Below are positions 11,694 to 21,413 of a stretch of 64,000 bases of DNA, piece by piece. The stretch spans positions 62,001 through 126,000 of the forward strand of contig JAFXSM010000042.1 in assembly GCA_017525605.1 (NCBI GenBank). The letters run 5' to 3'. This DNA is from Treponema sp. (lineage in GTDB: Bacteria; Spirochaetota; Spirochaetia; Treponematales; Treponemataceae). Made by a program: the position numbers and the translations under genes. The notes beneath the pieces were generated by a model. That model was not told where the DNA came from. It searched no databases and worked only from the letters and a program-made list of their open reading frames with translations. Each line of letters opens with the position of its first letter. The stretch's first letter is position 1.

Positions 11694-12128
11694 ATGAAGA
11701 AATCTATCATGTCACTTTTGATTGCTATCGCAACAACATTCGCGCTGTTCGCAGCAGACTCTTACAAGGTCAAGGCAGTTTCCGGAAAAGTCCAGTACGA
11801 CGACAACGGAAGCTGGAAAGCTGTCACAAAAGGCATGGAGCTTTCAGCTGATGCAAATGTGACTGTAGGCGTCGGAGCCAACCTCGTCGTGACAAAAGTC
11901 GGCGGCAAGAAAGATGTACGAATCAAGGCAAATTCGAAAGGCACAATCGAAAGCTTTGCATCTGCATCTTCTGGCGGTATCAAAGTTGGAGCCGCAGCAG
12001 AGAAAAACACGACTGCAAAAGCAAAAGACGCTGGAGACAAAGGCGTTGCAACTGCTTCTAGCCGTGCGTCAGACGTAAAGAAAGAAATGGAATTTGCGGA
12101 AGACGACGAAGAAGCCGTAGCGGAGTAA
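11694..12128 (+). CDS. Exported FecR-like domain protein
   Basis: About 144 residues. It has a classical signal peptide (MKKS start, hydrophobic core, AAD cleavage region near residue 20), then a short beta-rich domain with the pattern YKVKAVSGKVxY...W..V..GM.L..D..V..G..A.L.V, as seen in FecR-like domains. The tail is Ala/Lys-rich and ends acidic. An in-frame ATG at 11634 lies 60 bases upstream, but ATG 11694 has a GAGGAG ribosome site just before it and begins directly with the signal peptide, so it is preferred. It sits 62 bases after the giant gene and before a CHASE2 cyclase gene. FecR-like domains are periplasmic, and linkage to CHASE2 cyclases suggests a sensing role; that link is inference. 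Confidence 0.75.
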   Translation: MKKSIMSLLIAIATTFALFAADSYKVKAVSGKVQYDDNGSWKAVTKGMELSADANVTVGVGANLVVTKVGGKKDVRIKANSKGTIESFASASSGGIKVGAAAEKNTTAKAKDAGDKGVATASSRASDVKKEMEFAEDDEEAVAE

Positions 12129-12143
12129 AATCTGCGGCAATCC

Positions 12144-12182
12144 AAAAAGGCAATCGATTCTGTCATCGGTTGCCTTTTTTAT
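12144..12182 (+). terminator. Rho-independent terminator after the FecR-like gene
   Basis: Inverted repeat AAAAAGGCAA ... TTGCCTTTTT with a T-run on the plus strand, starting 16 bases after the FecR-like stop codon. It would close the transcription unit of the giant gene and the FecR-like gene. Confidence 0.85.
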
Positions 12183-12250
12183 TTGCGCATACAAAAAGTA
12201 AAAGCGAAAATAAAACAAATTAAAAAAGGGAAAGGAGAAAAAGTGAAAAA

Positions 12251-15064
12251 ATGAGAAAGACAAACATCATCATTCCGGTGGCGGCGGTCGGATTAAGCTC
12301 GCTTGTTGCATTTTCCACGCTCGACTTCAAGATTGCGGATTTGTTCCAGCGGATTCTTCCGAGCACGGAGGAAAGCCCACAAGTTTCGATGCTCAACATC
12401 AACGACGACTCGGTGAAGAACATCGGGACGTGGCCGTTCTCGCGCGACGTGTACGCAAAGAGCTTCGTCACGCTCAAGGAACTTGGGGCGGAGGCAATCA
12501 TTTCCGATTTGAGTTTCGTCGATGAAAGCCAGGCTCAGGTCAACCTCAAATACATCAAGGAAGACGTTCCGAATATGATTGACGAAGAATTCAGCGGAAT
12601 AAACGAGAATTTCACCGGATTCTTGCAGTCAAAAGAAGGAGCTGGTTTCACCGACGAGGAAATCGAAAGCTCCTCTTCGGAATTCTCAGCCGCGAACGAC
12701 GAAATCAAGGGCAGAATCAAGGACGACGTTGAGCGCGCAGTCTCCGACGTTGACCAGATTCTCGGAAACACGCTCTCAATCATCGACAACGCGTATCTCA
12801 CTCTCACTTTCGCGAACGAATATGAAGTTTCGGAAGAAAGCCAGGCATTTTTAAAGGACAAAATCGCGCTCAAGAACGTCCACGGAGAGAACGACACGCT
12901 CACACCTGAATACAAGGGAGTTCTTCCGGCAATCGGAAAGCTCCTCGTGCACGCAAAGTCGGCGGGATTCGTCAACACAAAGCCAGACGCGGACGGATAC
13001 ACAAGGCGCGTCCACCTGCTCGTCAAATACAACGGCGACTACTACGGGCAGCTCACTCTCCCTTCCCTTCTCGACAGGCTCGGAAATCCCGAAATCGAAG
13101 TGACGAATTCGAGCATCACTCTCAAAAACGCGAAAATCAACGGAAGGACGAAGGACATTTCGATTCCGCGAGACAAAACAGGCGCAATGCTCCTGAAATT
13201 TCCGAAAAAGCAGTTCCATGACTACAACTGCATTTCGCTTTGGGAAGCATATTCGATAAGTGAAAGGGAAGAATCGGTCAAGAACAACATCAATCTCATG
13301 TACGACGCAGGATTCTTCGACTCGCTCGACGAAAATCCGTATGACATTTCGGAGGCGGCAAAATTCAATCTGGACGTTCTGATGAATTCAGCATACGAAT
13401 CCCCGGACATCACATTCAACGAATACCTTGAGCTTCGGAAAAACTACTTTGAGGTGCTGGAAGTCGTCTTCGCAGGCGCATTGCAGAAAACCTTGCTCGA
13501 AGAAAACAAGGACGATGCCGAGGTCGTGAAGTACATCAACGACACGTTCGAGGTTGCAAAAGAGAACTACAAATCTCTGATTGACGCGCGGAATGAACTT
13601 AAAGAGAAAGTCGAGGGAAGAACATTCCTCATCGGAACGACTGCGACTTCCACGACAGACTACGGGCTGAACCAGTACGAGGAGCATTACCCGAATCCGG
13701 GCGTGCACTACACCGTTCAGGACATGATTCTGGCGGAAGATTTCGTGAATGACTGCCCGATTTGGTTCTCGATTGCCATCGCGCTCATCCTTTGTTTTTC
13801 GTACAGCTTCATCACAATCAAAGTAAAAGACACGCTTTTGCAGATTCTCATCGGAATCGGACTCATCGCAATCGAAATCGCATTTCTGCTCGCGGTGTTC
13901 TTCGTCACGCGAACATACGTCGGCACGGCAGTTCCGACAATTTCTCTTCTTCTCACGTTCGTCTCGATAATCATCCTCGGGTTCATCGTGGCATCGAACG
14001 ACAAGAAATTCTTGAAGAACGCATTCAGCCAGTGTCTTTCGCCGGATGTCGTTGACCAGGTGGTGAACAATCCTTCAAGCTTCAAGCTCGGAGGCGAAAC
14101 TGTCGAGATGTCGGCAATCTTCACCGACATTCAGAAATTCTCTTCTTTCAGCGAACTTCTCACGGCTCCTCAGCTCGTCGCGCTTCTCAACTATTACCTT
14201 ACGAGAATGTCCGACATCATCATGGGCGAAAAGGGAACGGTCGATAAGTACGAGGGAGACGCAATCGTCGCGTTCGTCGGCGCACCAATCAAGATGACCG
14301 ACCACGCCACAAGAATCTGCTCGGCAGCTCTCAAGATGAAGAAAGCGGAAATCGAGATGAACGCGGAAATCGTGAAAATCGCGACGCTCTCGGACGACGC
14401 TCTCAAAGCAAAAATCGACGAACAGGTGAACGCTTTGGAAGACGAGAAAGAGCAGGCGGAAGTGAGGGAGAAACTCAGCACGCTTTACGAGACATTCAGA
14501 ATCATGGTGAAGAACAAGAAGACGCTCTTCACGCGAATCGGTATCAACTCGGGAGAAATGACGGCGGGCTACATGGGTTCGGACAACAAGAAGAACTACA
14601 CGATGATGGGAAACAACGTCAACTTGGCTTCCCGTCTTGAAGGCGTGAACAAGCAGTATTCGACTGCCGGAATCATGATTTCGGAGCACACTCGGAAACT
14701 CCTGGGCGACAGGTTCGTTGTCAGAAGCCTTGACCGGGTGCAGGTCGTGAACGTCAAAACTCCGATGAGGCTGTACGAGCTCGTCGCGGAAAAATCCGAG
14801 TCGAACGAGCAGCTTCTGAAATACATGGAGAATTGGGAAAAAGTCCTGAAAGTGTTCGAGGCTAGGGATTACGCAAAGGCACTCGAATATCTGAAAAAGC
14901 TTTCGTCGATGAAGATTGAGCAGTACCCGGACGACAAAGTTGCCAAATACTACATCAATCTCATCGAAAACTTCTTCATCAAGGGAACCTACCCGACCGA
15001 CAAGGACGACGCAGGAGTGGCGTTCAACCCGGAGAACGGAGTGTTTACGTTGCTTCAGAAGTAG
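12251..15064 (+). CDS. CHASE2-domain class III adenylate cyclase
   Basis: 937 residues. One N-terminal membrane helix (about 5-23) is followed by a large extracytoplasmic CHASE2 sensor (about 30-490, with SMLNINDDSVKNIGTWPFSRDVYA near its start), three membrane helices (about 497-585) and a cytoplasmic cyclase domain (about 615-865). Both metal-binding Asp residues are visible (IFTDIQKF and KYEGDAIVAF). The purine-specifying pair reads Lys/Thr (KYEGD; NYTMMG), and the transition-state Asn and Arg are present (NNVNLASRLEG), which fits an active class IIIb adenylate cyclase. A charged insert of about 50 residues, probably coiled coil, splits the catalytic domain. A short helical C-terminal extension follows. 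It lies downstream of the FecR-like and giant surface genes, suggesting envelope signals are converted into cAMP. Confidence 0.9.
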   Translation: MRKTNIIIPVAAVGLSSLVAFSTLDFKIADLFQRILPSTEESPQVSMLNINDDSVKNIGTWPFSRDVYAKSFVTLKELGAEAIISDLSFVDESQAQVNLKYIKEDVPNMIDEEFSGINENFTGFLQSKEGAGFTDEEIESSSSEFSAANDEIKGRIKDDVERAVSDVDQILGNTLSIIDNAYLTLTFANEYEVSEESQAFLKDKIALKNVHGENDTLTPEYKGVLPAIGKLLVHAKSAGFVNTKPDADGYTRRVHLLVKYNGDYYGQLTLPSLLDRLGNPEIEVTNSSITLKNAKINGRTKDISIPRDKTGAMLLKFPKKQFHDYNCISLWEAYSISEREESVKNNINLMYDAGFFDSLDENPYDISEAAKFNLDVLMNSAYESPDITFNEYLELRKNYFEVLEVVFAGALQKTLLEENKDDAEVVKYINDTFEVAKENYKSLIDARNELKEKVEGRTFLIGTTATSTTDYGLNQYEEHYPNPGVHYTVQDMILAEDFVNDCPIWFSIAIALILCFSYSFITIKVKDTLLQILIGIGLIAIEIAFLLAVFFVTRTYVGTAVPTISLLLTFVSIIILGFIVASNDKKFLKNAFSQCLSPDVVDQVVNNPSSFKLGGETVEMSAIFTDIQKFSSFSELLTAPQLVALLNYYLTRMSDIIMGEKGTVDKYEGDAIVAFVGAPIKMTDHATRICSAALKMKKAEIEMNAEIVKIATLSDDALKAKIDEQVNALEDEKEQAEVREKLSTLYETFRIMVKNKKTLFTRIGINSGEMTAGYMGSDNKKNYTMMGNNVNLASRLEGVNKQYSTAGIMISEHTRKLLGDRFVVRSLDRVQVVNVKTPMRLYELVAEKSESNEQLLKYMENWEKVLKVFEARDYAKALEYLKKLSSMKIEQYPDDKVAKYYINLIENFFIKGTYPTDKDDAGVAFNPENGVFTLLQK

Positions 15065-15118
15065 GGGCTTGCCGTTGTCCACATTGAAAAAGCACTGTGC
15101 AGTTGTCGACAAGCCTGC

Positions 15119-15140
15119 AGAGAATCGCGAATGCGATTCT
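15119..15140. terminator. Perfect hairpin between convergent genes
   Basis: AGAGAATCGC - GAAT - GCGATTCTCT forms a perfect 10-bp stem. It lies between the cyclase (+) and pyrKD (-) stop codons. There is no T-run on either strand, so it may be a weak bidirectional terminator or a 3'-end stabiliser. A second pair, GGCTTG/CAAGCC, flanks it to the left at about 15066-15115. Confidence 0.45.
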
Positions 15141-15154
15141 CTCGCCTTAGTGTC

Positions 15155-16960
15155 TTACTGTGCGATACCTCTGAAATCGTTCAGGCTGCGGAAGCCTTTG
15201 CGCTGCATGTAGCTGCGGATTCCGTCGATGATTTCGACCATTGCATTCGGGTTGAAGAACGTCGAGGTGCCCACTTCCACGGCGGCGACTCCCGCCATGA
15301 TGAATTCCACGGCGTCCTGCCAGGTGGCGATTCCACCGATTCCCACGACAGGGATTCGCTCGCTTTCGGGAAGCTTGTTGATTGCGGCGACGACATCGTA
15401 GACCATGCGGAGGGCGATTGGGCGGATTGCAGGGCCGCACAGTCCGGCTTTCACGTTGTCAAAGACTGGTCTGCCTGTCTCCACGTTTATGGACATGGCC
15501 TGGAAAGTGTTCACAAGGCTGATTGCGTCGGCACCGGCTTCGCGCACGGCAAGTGCGATTCCGACCAAATCGGGAGCGTTCGGGCTGAGCTTGACCATCA
15601 AAGGCTTTTTGGTCGCCTCGCGCACTGCTTTTACGACTGTGGATGCGGCAGTACAGTCCATTCCGAACGCCATTCCGCCGGCTTTCACGTTCGGGCAGGA
15701 GATGTTCAGCTCAATCATCGGAATCTCGGTCTTGTCCAGAAGCTCCGCACCCTTCACATAGCCTTCGATTGAGGAGCCGGAGAGGTTCGCGATTGATGTC
15801 GCCTTGAACGCCATCATCGTCTTCAGCTCGTGCTCGATGAAATGCTCGATTCCCGGATTCTCAAGGCCGATTGAATTTATCAGGCCGGACGGGGTTTCCA
15901 CCAGACGAACTCCTCCGTTTCCTGCTTTCGGCTCAAGAGTGAGACCTTTCGAGCAGATTCCGCCGAGCTTGTTCACGTCGAACACGGAAGAATATTCAGT
16001 TCCGTAGCCGAATGTTCCCGAAGCCGCGATTACAGGGTTCTCAAAATGAACGCCTTTTATATCGACAGACAAATCAGGATTCAAGGATTCGTTTCCGAGG
16101 TTCGCAATCATGCGCACTTTTGGAGGAGTGAAGTCGAGGATTTTTCCGTCGAACACGGGACCGTCCTTGCAGCAGCGTTTGTTGCCCTCGCCCGTCTTTA
16201 TCGTGCAGCCGAGACACGCGCCGAGTCCGCACGCCATTCTGTTTTCCATAGAAAGCCAAGACTGAACTCCAGCCTCGACGCAGATTTTCTGAATGTATGA
16301 GAGCATCGGAAGCGGGCCGCAGGCGTAGACGACATCGTATTTTTTCACATCGTCGGCATTTATCGCGGCAGTAATCATTCCCTGAATGCCCACGGAGCCG
16401 TCATCAGTCGTGACGACGAGCTTGTTCGGATTGATATGATTCAAGCCGTAAGAGCCGGACTTGAACGCGGCAAAAAAATCATACGACTTTGCAGGCAGCG
16501 TTGTGGCGAACCCGGCGACAGGCGCGACACCGATTCCGCCGCCGATAATCGCGACTTTCGCACCTTCGGCCGGACACGGGAAGCAGTTTCCGAGCGGACC
16601 GATAAGCTCAATCTCGTCATTTGAAGAAAGGGAGACGAGTTCGGAAGTGCCCTCCCCTTTTTTGAGAATCAGGAATTCAACAATGATAGAACCGTCTGAA
16701 TACGGATATGAAGCGTAGACCGAAATAGGGCGGCCGAGCAGAGTTTCCGAACGTTTTGCTTTCAATAGATAGAACTGACCAGGAAGCGGCTTCGGCGCAT
16801 ATTTTGTTGAACCGTCATCATTTTTTGTCGGATTGGCTTTAAGTTTCAGAAGAAAGACGCTGCCTTTCGGAGACGCGCCTTCAACTTCACAGACATTGGA
16901 AACCGAAGCGACTGTAAAAACTGGGAGCGGAAGACCTTCGCAATTGACTGTTTCTGACAT
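15155..16960 (-). CDS. pyrKD: Fused dihydroorotate dehydrogenase, PyrK electron-transfer + PyrD type 1B catalytic
   Basis: 601 residues. The N-terminal ~285 residues match PyrK: a flavin-reductase-type barrel with the FAD motif GRPISVY, an NAD-binding Gly-rich loop (IIGGGIGVAP), and the [2Fe-2S] motif CGLGACLGC plus a further Cys ~10 residues on. Residues ~295-601 match class 1B dihydroorotate dehydrogenase: VIAASGTFGYG, the active-site loop NISCPNVKAGGMAFG with the catalytic Cys, VKLSPN, and FMN-phosphate motifs GIGGI and VEVGT. It oxidises dihydroorotate to orotate with electrons passed to NAD+. In most bacteria these are two genes; here they are one chain with no stop between. It starts 11 bases after pyrF, so it is the second gene of a pyrF-pyrKD operon. 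Confidence 0.95.
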   Translation of the reverse strand: MSETVNCEGLPLPVFTVASVSNVCEVEGASPKGSVFLLKLKANPTKNDDGSTKYAPKPLPGQFYLLKAKRSETLLGRPISVYASYPYSDGSIIVEFLILKKGEGTSELVSLSSNDEIELIGPLGNCFPCPAEGAKVAIIGGGIGVAPVAGFATTLPAKSYDFFAAFKSGSYGLNHINPNKLVVTTDDGSVGIQGMITAAINADDVKKYDVVYACGPLPMLSYIQKICVEAGVQSWLSMENRMACGLGACLGCTIKTGEGNKRCCKDGPVFDGKILDFTPPKVRMIANLGNESLNPDLSVDIKGVHFENPVIAASGTFGYGTEYSSVFDVNKLGGICSKGLTLEPKAGNGGVRLVETPSGLINSIGLENPGIEHFIEHELKTMMAFKATSIANLSGSSIEGYVKGAELLDKTEIPMIELNISCPNVKAGGMAFGMDCTAASTVVKAVREATKKPLMVKLSPNAPDLVGIALAVREAGADAISLVNTFQAMSINVETGRPVFDNVKAGLCGPAIRPIALRMVYDVVAAINKLPESERIPVVGIGGIATWQDAVEFIMAGVAAVEVGTSTFFNPNAMVEIIDGIRSYMQRKGFRSLNDFRGIAQ

Positions 16961-16971
16961 AAATTCCCCAA

Positions 16972-17913
16972 TTACAGACCGAGTTCTTTCTTTGCGTTCA
17001 GCAAATCGGCTTTTGAAGCGAGAGCAGCTTTCTGTGCGGAATCAGCGATTTCCTTGAGGCAGAGATTTCCGCTTTCGACTTTTGAAGCCAAATCGGCATC
17101 TTTTTTCCATGCGCAGAGGATTCCGCGGCTGGAGTTCACAGTTCCGCCAGCCTTGTCCAGAAGCGTCGCGGCGATTCTTGCAGCTCCGCCCTGCGCACCG
17201 TAACCAGGAATCAGGAAGAAAAGCTCAGGATATGCATCGCGTAAAAGTCGTGCGTCGCTTTCTTCCGTGCAGCCCACGACCGCACCGACAGGCGAGCAAG
17301 TCTGCTCAGGATAGACGTTTTTGAATTCAGAAGCGATTCTTGCAAGCTCGCTTCCTGTCCTGTCGAGTACTCTTCCGCCGCTCTTCAGTTCCTGCTGTTC
17401 GATATCGACCATGCCTGGATTTGATGTGCGTAACAGAACGAAAATTCCCTTTCCAGCTTTCTTTCCGTCATCGAGAACGTTGCAGTATTCAGTGAACGGC
17501 TTGAGCGTGTCGAATCCCATGTACGGATTCACAGTGATGATGTCAGTCTCGAATTCGCCCGAAAAATGCGCACGGGCATACGCTTTTGCAGTGTCGGCAA
17601 TGTCGCCTCGCTTGATGTCGGAAATCGCGATGAGCCCGGTCTCTTTCACGGCTTTCAGCGTTTCAACATACGCCTTCAGACCTTTGAGCCCCATCGCCTC
17701 GTAATACGCAATCTGAATTTTGAAGCAGCAAGCGGATTTGTCCGCCGCAACTCTTCTGATGATTTCCTTATTGTACGAAAGAATCGCATCCGCAGGGTCG
17801 CCAAGCACCTTGAGAAGCGGTGGCGGCAGATATGACGGGTCAGTATCAAGACCAACACAAAGCGGACCATTTTTATCCGCAAGTTCCCTAAGAATTTCCA
17901 TCGAATGTTTCAT
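16972..17913 (-). CDS. pyrF: Orotidine 5'-phosphate decarboxylase
   Basis: 313 residues, the length of the longer (type 2) OMP decarboxylases. It converts OMP to UMP, the last step of de novo UMP synthesis. The catalytic motif SDIKRGDIADT carries the Asp-Lys-Asp set; the N-terminal CVGLDTDPSYLP and the phosphate-binding PGYGAQGG near residue ~250 are both typical. A good ribosome site (AGGAGA) precedes the ATG. It is the promoter-proximal gene of pyrF-pyrKD. Confidence 0.96.
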   Translation of the reverse strand: MKHSMEILRELADKNGPLCVGLDTDPSYLPPPLLKVLGDPADAILSYNKEIIRRVAADKSACCFKIQIAYYEAMGLKGLKAYVETLKAVKETGLIAISDIKRGDIADTAKAYARAHFSGEFETDIITVNPYMGFDTLKPFTEYCNVLDDGKKAGKGIFVLLRTSNPGMVDIEQQELKSGGRVLDRTGSELARIASEFKNVYPEQTCSPVGAVVGCTEESDARLLRDAYPELFFLIPGYGAQGGAARIAATLLDKAGGTVNSSRGILCAWKKDADLASKVESGNLCLKEIADSAQKAALASKADLLNAKKELGL

Positions 17914-17985
17914 AAAATCTCCTGTTTTTTATAAAAGACTGCAAATCAGTCTATTCTATCATTGAAGACGATTTTATTCTCATAG

Positions 17986-18027
17986 GGAAACAAGCGTAGG
18001 CGGGGTTCCCGCCGAGAGCTTGTTTCC
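17986..18027. repeat. HP element, short form
   Basis: Two stacked helices: GGAAACAAGC/GCTTGTTTCC and GGCGGG/CCCGCC, separated by the internal loop GTA/GAGA and closed by GTT. The lower half matches the larger hairpins at 21414-21521 and 39758-39861, which have GGA/GAAA or GGA/GACA at the same internal loop and GTT/GTT above the second helix. The upper arm is absent. It lies 30 bases past the stop of the minus-strand chemoreceptor. Confidence 0.6.
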
Positions 18028-18057
18028 AGCTTTTACATTGTTCTTAATCTAGCTAAA

Positions 18058-20133
18058 TTAAACCGTGAACTGCGACATCTGCCCAGAAATCTCCGCGATT
18101 GAGCTCTTCATTTTCACGGAGACTTCCGAAAGCTCAGTGCTGTTCGCGTCGATTGTCTTTGCTCCGACCGACATATCGCCGATGCTTTCCGAGATTATCG
18201 TGCTCGACTCCTGCAATGCGTCGATGTTTTTCAGAATCGTCTTGCTTCCCGCCGCCATTTTCTGTGCGGCGGCAGTGACTTCGCTCGTGCTGGAATTCAT
18301 CGTGTGCAGAGTTTCCATGACCTGCTTTGAGCCTTCGTTCTGCTCTTCCATTGCAAGTTTGATGCTTCGGACAATCTGATTCGTGCTCTTGATTTCGCCG
18401 GAAACTGCGTCGAACGACTTGCTCGATTCCTGCGAAGCGTTGACGACGGCGATAATCGAAGACTGAATGCTTTTAAGCTGTTCTCCGATTGTCTTTGACT
18501 GGACAGAAGAAGTTTCCGAAAGTTTCCTGATTTCGTCCGCAACGACAGCAAATCCCTTTCCGGCATCCCCGGCATGTGCAGCCTCGATTGCGGCATTCAT
18601 CGCAAGGAGGTTCGTCTGGCTCGCGATGCTTGCGATTGCCGAGTTCGCTTCCTGAAGCATCTTCGATTTCTCTTCAATCTGCTGGATTTTTTCGTTAACG
18701 TCCTTCTGTTTCTGCTGACCTGCCTGCGCCTCGTTTTCAAGCGAAGTGAACGAAGAAGCCATGTGATCAACGGAAGTGTTTACGCTCCTGATATTCGCGA
18801 CCATTTCCTCGACCGCGCTCGATGCGCTCGCGACACCTTCCGACTGCCCGACAATCATGTTCTCAAGCTTGTCGATGCTTTCAGTGATTTCAGACACGGT
18901 TTCGGAAGTTTCCCTTACGTTCCGCACCTGCAAGTCAATCTGAGACTGCACGCTGTTGATGTTCGCTATTATTTCCGAAATCGAAGTCGCCGTGTTTTCC
19001 GTTGAGCGCGCCATGTCGTTTCCGACAGCGTTGAGGCGCGACTCCGATTTTTTTACAGTTCCGATTATTCCCTGAAGTTTCTGGATGAAGATGTTCTCCT
19101 CGTCAACAAGCTCCCCGAACACCTTGAAGACTTTTCTTCCGTCAACGGAAACTCGTTTTGTCAAATCCGCGTTTCCGCTCGAAAGCTCCGCAACCGCGCT
19201 CTTGAGTGTTCTGAGCTGCTTGATGATTGCAAGAATCGTCGTCGCAAGAAGAATGAGAACAGCAACGATGATGAGGCTCGCAAGGAACGGTATCGTCGCA
19301 TGTTCGAAAAATTCCTGCATGGTGTACGGAGTGAATATTGCGATATGCCATCTGACAAGATTGATAGGTGCCAAAAGATACACACCGTCGATTGTCTTTA
19401 CGGTCGTTATGCTCTTCGGCTTGGCTTCGACTTTTTTTAGGTACGGCAAAACGTCGTAAATGTTTTTCTTGTCTTTAAGAATCGAAGAATCGAGCGCACC
19501 AGTGACTTCATCCTTGTCGTTGAAAAGATACATCGTCATTTCAGAATCGATTTTGTTGTACATCGTGTCGATGAAAGTCTGAAGCGGAACTCCAGTTCCC
19601 GCCATTCCGATTGGCTTTCCGGTCTCGTCACGGACAACTGCGTTCACCCAAAGCATCGTGACGTTCAATGTCTCGTTGTAGTTGATGTTGAAGTTATACT
19701 CTTCCGTCTCGTAAAGCGTCATGTTGTACCAGTAGTCGTTCGGGCTGTTCGGGTCTACCGTGTACGAATATTTCATTCCGCTCCAGAATTCCTTGTCGGC
19801 ATCGCTCGTCCAGAAAACTGACTTGCTCATGAACGAATTCTGGAACGCCTCGAAATCGGCAAATGCGTTTGCCCTATTCACCTCGTCAGATGGAAGTTTG
19901 AGGAATTCTATAATCGAAGGCGTCTTTACCATCTGCCTGACGAGAGTCAGCTGCTCGTTCATGCTCGACTCGAATTCCAAAGTCCTAAGCTGGGCGTGAA
20001 GGTTCATCTCGGACGTTTTTTCGTTGATGAACAAATTCTTTGCGATTTTGCTCACGACGAACAAATCCCCGACAATTACAATCGCCACGAAAATTAAAAG
20101 AGCTACGGTTCTCTTTATTCCTTTCTTTTGCAT
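18058..20133 (-). CDS. Methyl-accepting chemotaxis protein (double-Cache type)
   Basis: 691 residues. An N-terminal membrane helix (about 8-28) and a second at about 280-305 bracket a ~250-residue periplasmic ligand domain with Cache-like features ([34 protein letters not shown]). A HAMP-like segment follows, then a long coiled-coil signalling domain with the conserved hairpin tip [20 protein letters not shown] and [16 protein letters not shown], which contacts CheA/CheW. ATG 20133 is chosen because AAGGAG lies 10 bases upstream; a GTG three codons earlier sits too close to that site. The ligand is unknown; Cache domains often bind amino acids or organic acids. Confidence 0.93.
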   Translation of the reverse strand: MQKKGIKRTVALLIFVAIVIVGDLFVVSKIAKNLFINEKTSEMNLHAQLRTLEFESSMNEQLTLVRQMVKTPSIIEFLKLPSDEVNRANAFADFEAFQNSFMSKSVFWTSDADKEFWSGMKYSYTVDPNSPNDYWYNMTLYETEEYNFNINYNETLNVTMLWVNAVVRDETGKPIGMAGTGVPLQTFIDTMYNKIDSEMTMYLFNDKDEVTGALDSSILKDKKNIYDVLPYLKKVEAKPKSITTVKTIDGVYLLAPINLVRWHIAIFTPYTMQEFFEHATIPFLASLIIVAVLILLATTILAIIKQLRTLKSAVAELSSGNADLTKRVSVDGRKVFKVFGELVDEENIFIQKLQGIIGTVKKSESRLNAVGNDMARSTENTATSISEIIANINSVQSQIDLQVRNVRETSETVSEITESIDKLENMIVGQSEGVASASSAVEEMVANIRSVNTSVDHMASSFTSLENEAQAGQQKQKDVNEKIQQIEEKSKMLQEANSAIASIASQTNLLAMNAAIEAAHAGDAGKGFAVVADEIRKLSETSSVQSKTIGEQLKSIQSSIIAVVNASQESSKSFDAVSGEIKSTNQIVRSIKLAMEEQNEGSKQVMETLHTMNSSTSEVTAAAQKMAAGSKTILKNIDALQESSTIISESIGDMSVGAKTIDANSTELSEVSVKMKSSIAEISGQMSQFTV

Positions 20134-20293
20134 TTTCAACACACTCCTTTATTGTGCCAGTTTAATTTAAAACTTATTGAGTTCTCTCCTAAGCGTTTCA
20201 GCTGATTCACACATCTTGTCAGCAAATTTCATATAACAGCAATCAGAATTGCAGACTTTTGAAAAAATACCTCCTTTCGCACTTTTCGCACTT

Positions 20294-20680
20294 TCAAGAT
20301 TTTACGAATATGAATTTTTTTTGAATTACATAGCTTACGAAAAACAGCGTTCCGTCAACGCAGATTTTTATGACGATTGTAGGAACCGGTGTTTCGGACA
20401 AAATTGAATGGAAAAAGTTCACGAGTGCCGCGCTTGCAGCCATCTTGCACACAAAGAGAACCGCGAAAGGTATCGATTCCCTGAAAAAATTCCTGTCGCT
20501 TTCGAACGCCCAAAATTTGTTTATCAAAAAATTCACTGTGGTCGAAGCGATTCTTGCGATTACAGTCGATGCAGTGATTGAAAGACACTTGTTCACCAGA
20601 TAAAAAATCAGAAAATCAAGAAACGCCGAAACAAGCGAAGAAATAAAACATTTTGCAAACTGCGATAATTTTACACTCAT
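20294..20680 (-). CDS. GtrA-like small membrane protein
   Basis: 128 residues with four predicted membrane helices. It follows the GtrA pattern: an N-terminal F.K.ISSLVSAFLDFLIFYLVN helix, a central AR..ST.VNF.INK.WAF motif, and a C-terminal VSYVIQKKFIF motif. Members of the family are thought to help move lipid-linked sugars across the membrane for cell-surface glycosylation. No glycosyltransferase partner gene is adjacent. It ends 161 bases upstream of the chemoreceptor start. Confidence 0.85.
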   Translation of the reverse strand: MSVKLSQFAKCFISSLVSAFLDFLIFYLVNKCLSITASTVIARIASTTVNFLINKFWAFESDRNFFRESIPFAVLFVCKMAASAALVNFFHSILSETPVPTIVIKICVDGTLFFVSYVIQKKFIFVKS

Positions 20681-20738
20681 TTGCAGAATTTTAATCGTAA
20701 ATCACCAATTTTGAAAGAGAATTTAAAGAATTTATATT

Positions 20739-21353
20739 TCAATAGAAGACGCGGCTGTTCCATTGCAACTTAAAAACGCCGTTCTCAAGAGAAACGAGAT
20801 TCATCGAGCAGTTCGGAAAGCGCACTTTCCAATATTCGCAAAGATTTCTTCCGTCGATATGCAGAAGAAGCGACTGCAAAGTTCCGCCGTGAGTGACGAC
20901 GAGGACGTTCTCCGCTTTTCCTTCGAGATTTCGGATTTCGCTTTCCCAAAAGTCGCCAGTCCGTTCCAGTGCCGAATCAAAACTTTCGGCATCAATTGCG
21001 GCAACGTATTTTTCGGGCGCGGTGAAAAAAAGGTCGAAATTTTTCAGTTCAGGAATCGACTTCCGCTCGTTTTCCGTTGTACCTTCCGCTTTTCCGAATG
21101 CAATTTCGATGAGGCGATTGTCCTTCCTGATTTTTTCCGAATCAAACCCGCTAATCAGCTCCGCAGTTTTAAGCGCACGCCTGAGCGGACTCGAATAAAC
21201 AACATCAAATTCGATTTCCGCCTTCAAAAGCCCCTCGCGAGTCTTTTCCGCCTGAGCGATGCCGGACTTGTTAAGCTCAATATCCGTCCGCCCCTGCAAC
21301 TTCCAAACCGTATTCCAATCCGTCTGCCCATGTCTAGTGATGTAAATGTTCAT
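20739..21353 (-). CDS. Histidine phosphatase family protein
   Basis: 204 residues from ATG 21353. The phosphohistidine motif ITRHGQTDWN is at the N-terminus, the second Arg is in YSSPLRRALKTAE, and the C-terminal His is in VVTHGGTLQ. This is the full catalytic set of the cobC/phosphoglycerate-mutase-like branch. The substrate is unknown; cobalamin-pathway or general phosphatase roles are both possible. Longer open sequence upstream (to 21455) runs into the folded HP element and is not considered coding. Confidence 0.88.
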   Translation of the reverse strand: MNIYITRHGQTDWNTVWKLQGRTDIELNKSGIAQAEKTREGLLKAEIEFDVVYSSPLRRALKTAELISGFDSEKIRKDNRLIEIAFGKAEGTTENERKSIPELKNFDLFFTAPEKYVAAIDAESFDSALERTGDFWESEIRNLEGKAENVLVVTHGGTLQSLLLHIDGRNLCEYWKVRFPNCSMNLVSLENGVFKLQWNSRVFY

Positions 21354-21413
21354 AATTGATTTTGATTCTACAAAATGAATTCTGTGCTTTGTCGCCGTTT
21401 GAACAATCAAGGT

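Noticed and set aside
14075..15112. A 345-codon open frame antisense to the cyclase domain
   Set aside because: It mirrors the codon pattern of the real gene, has no ribosome site and gives a His/Arg/Phe-rich nonsense composition.
15131..15772. A 213-codon plus-strand frame over pyrKD
   Set aside because: Antisense shadow of the well-supported PyrD domain.
20158..20223. A 21-codon frame upstream of the minus-strand chemoreceptor (ATG then AAATTTGCT)
   Set aside because: No ribosome site at a usable distance; a good AGGAGG lies further upstream but has no start codon after it.
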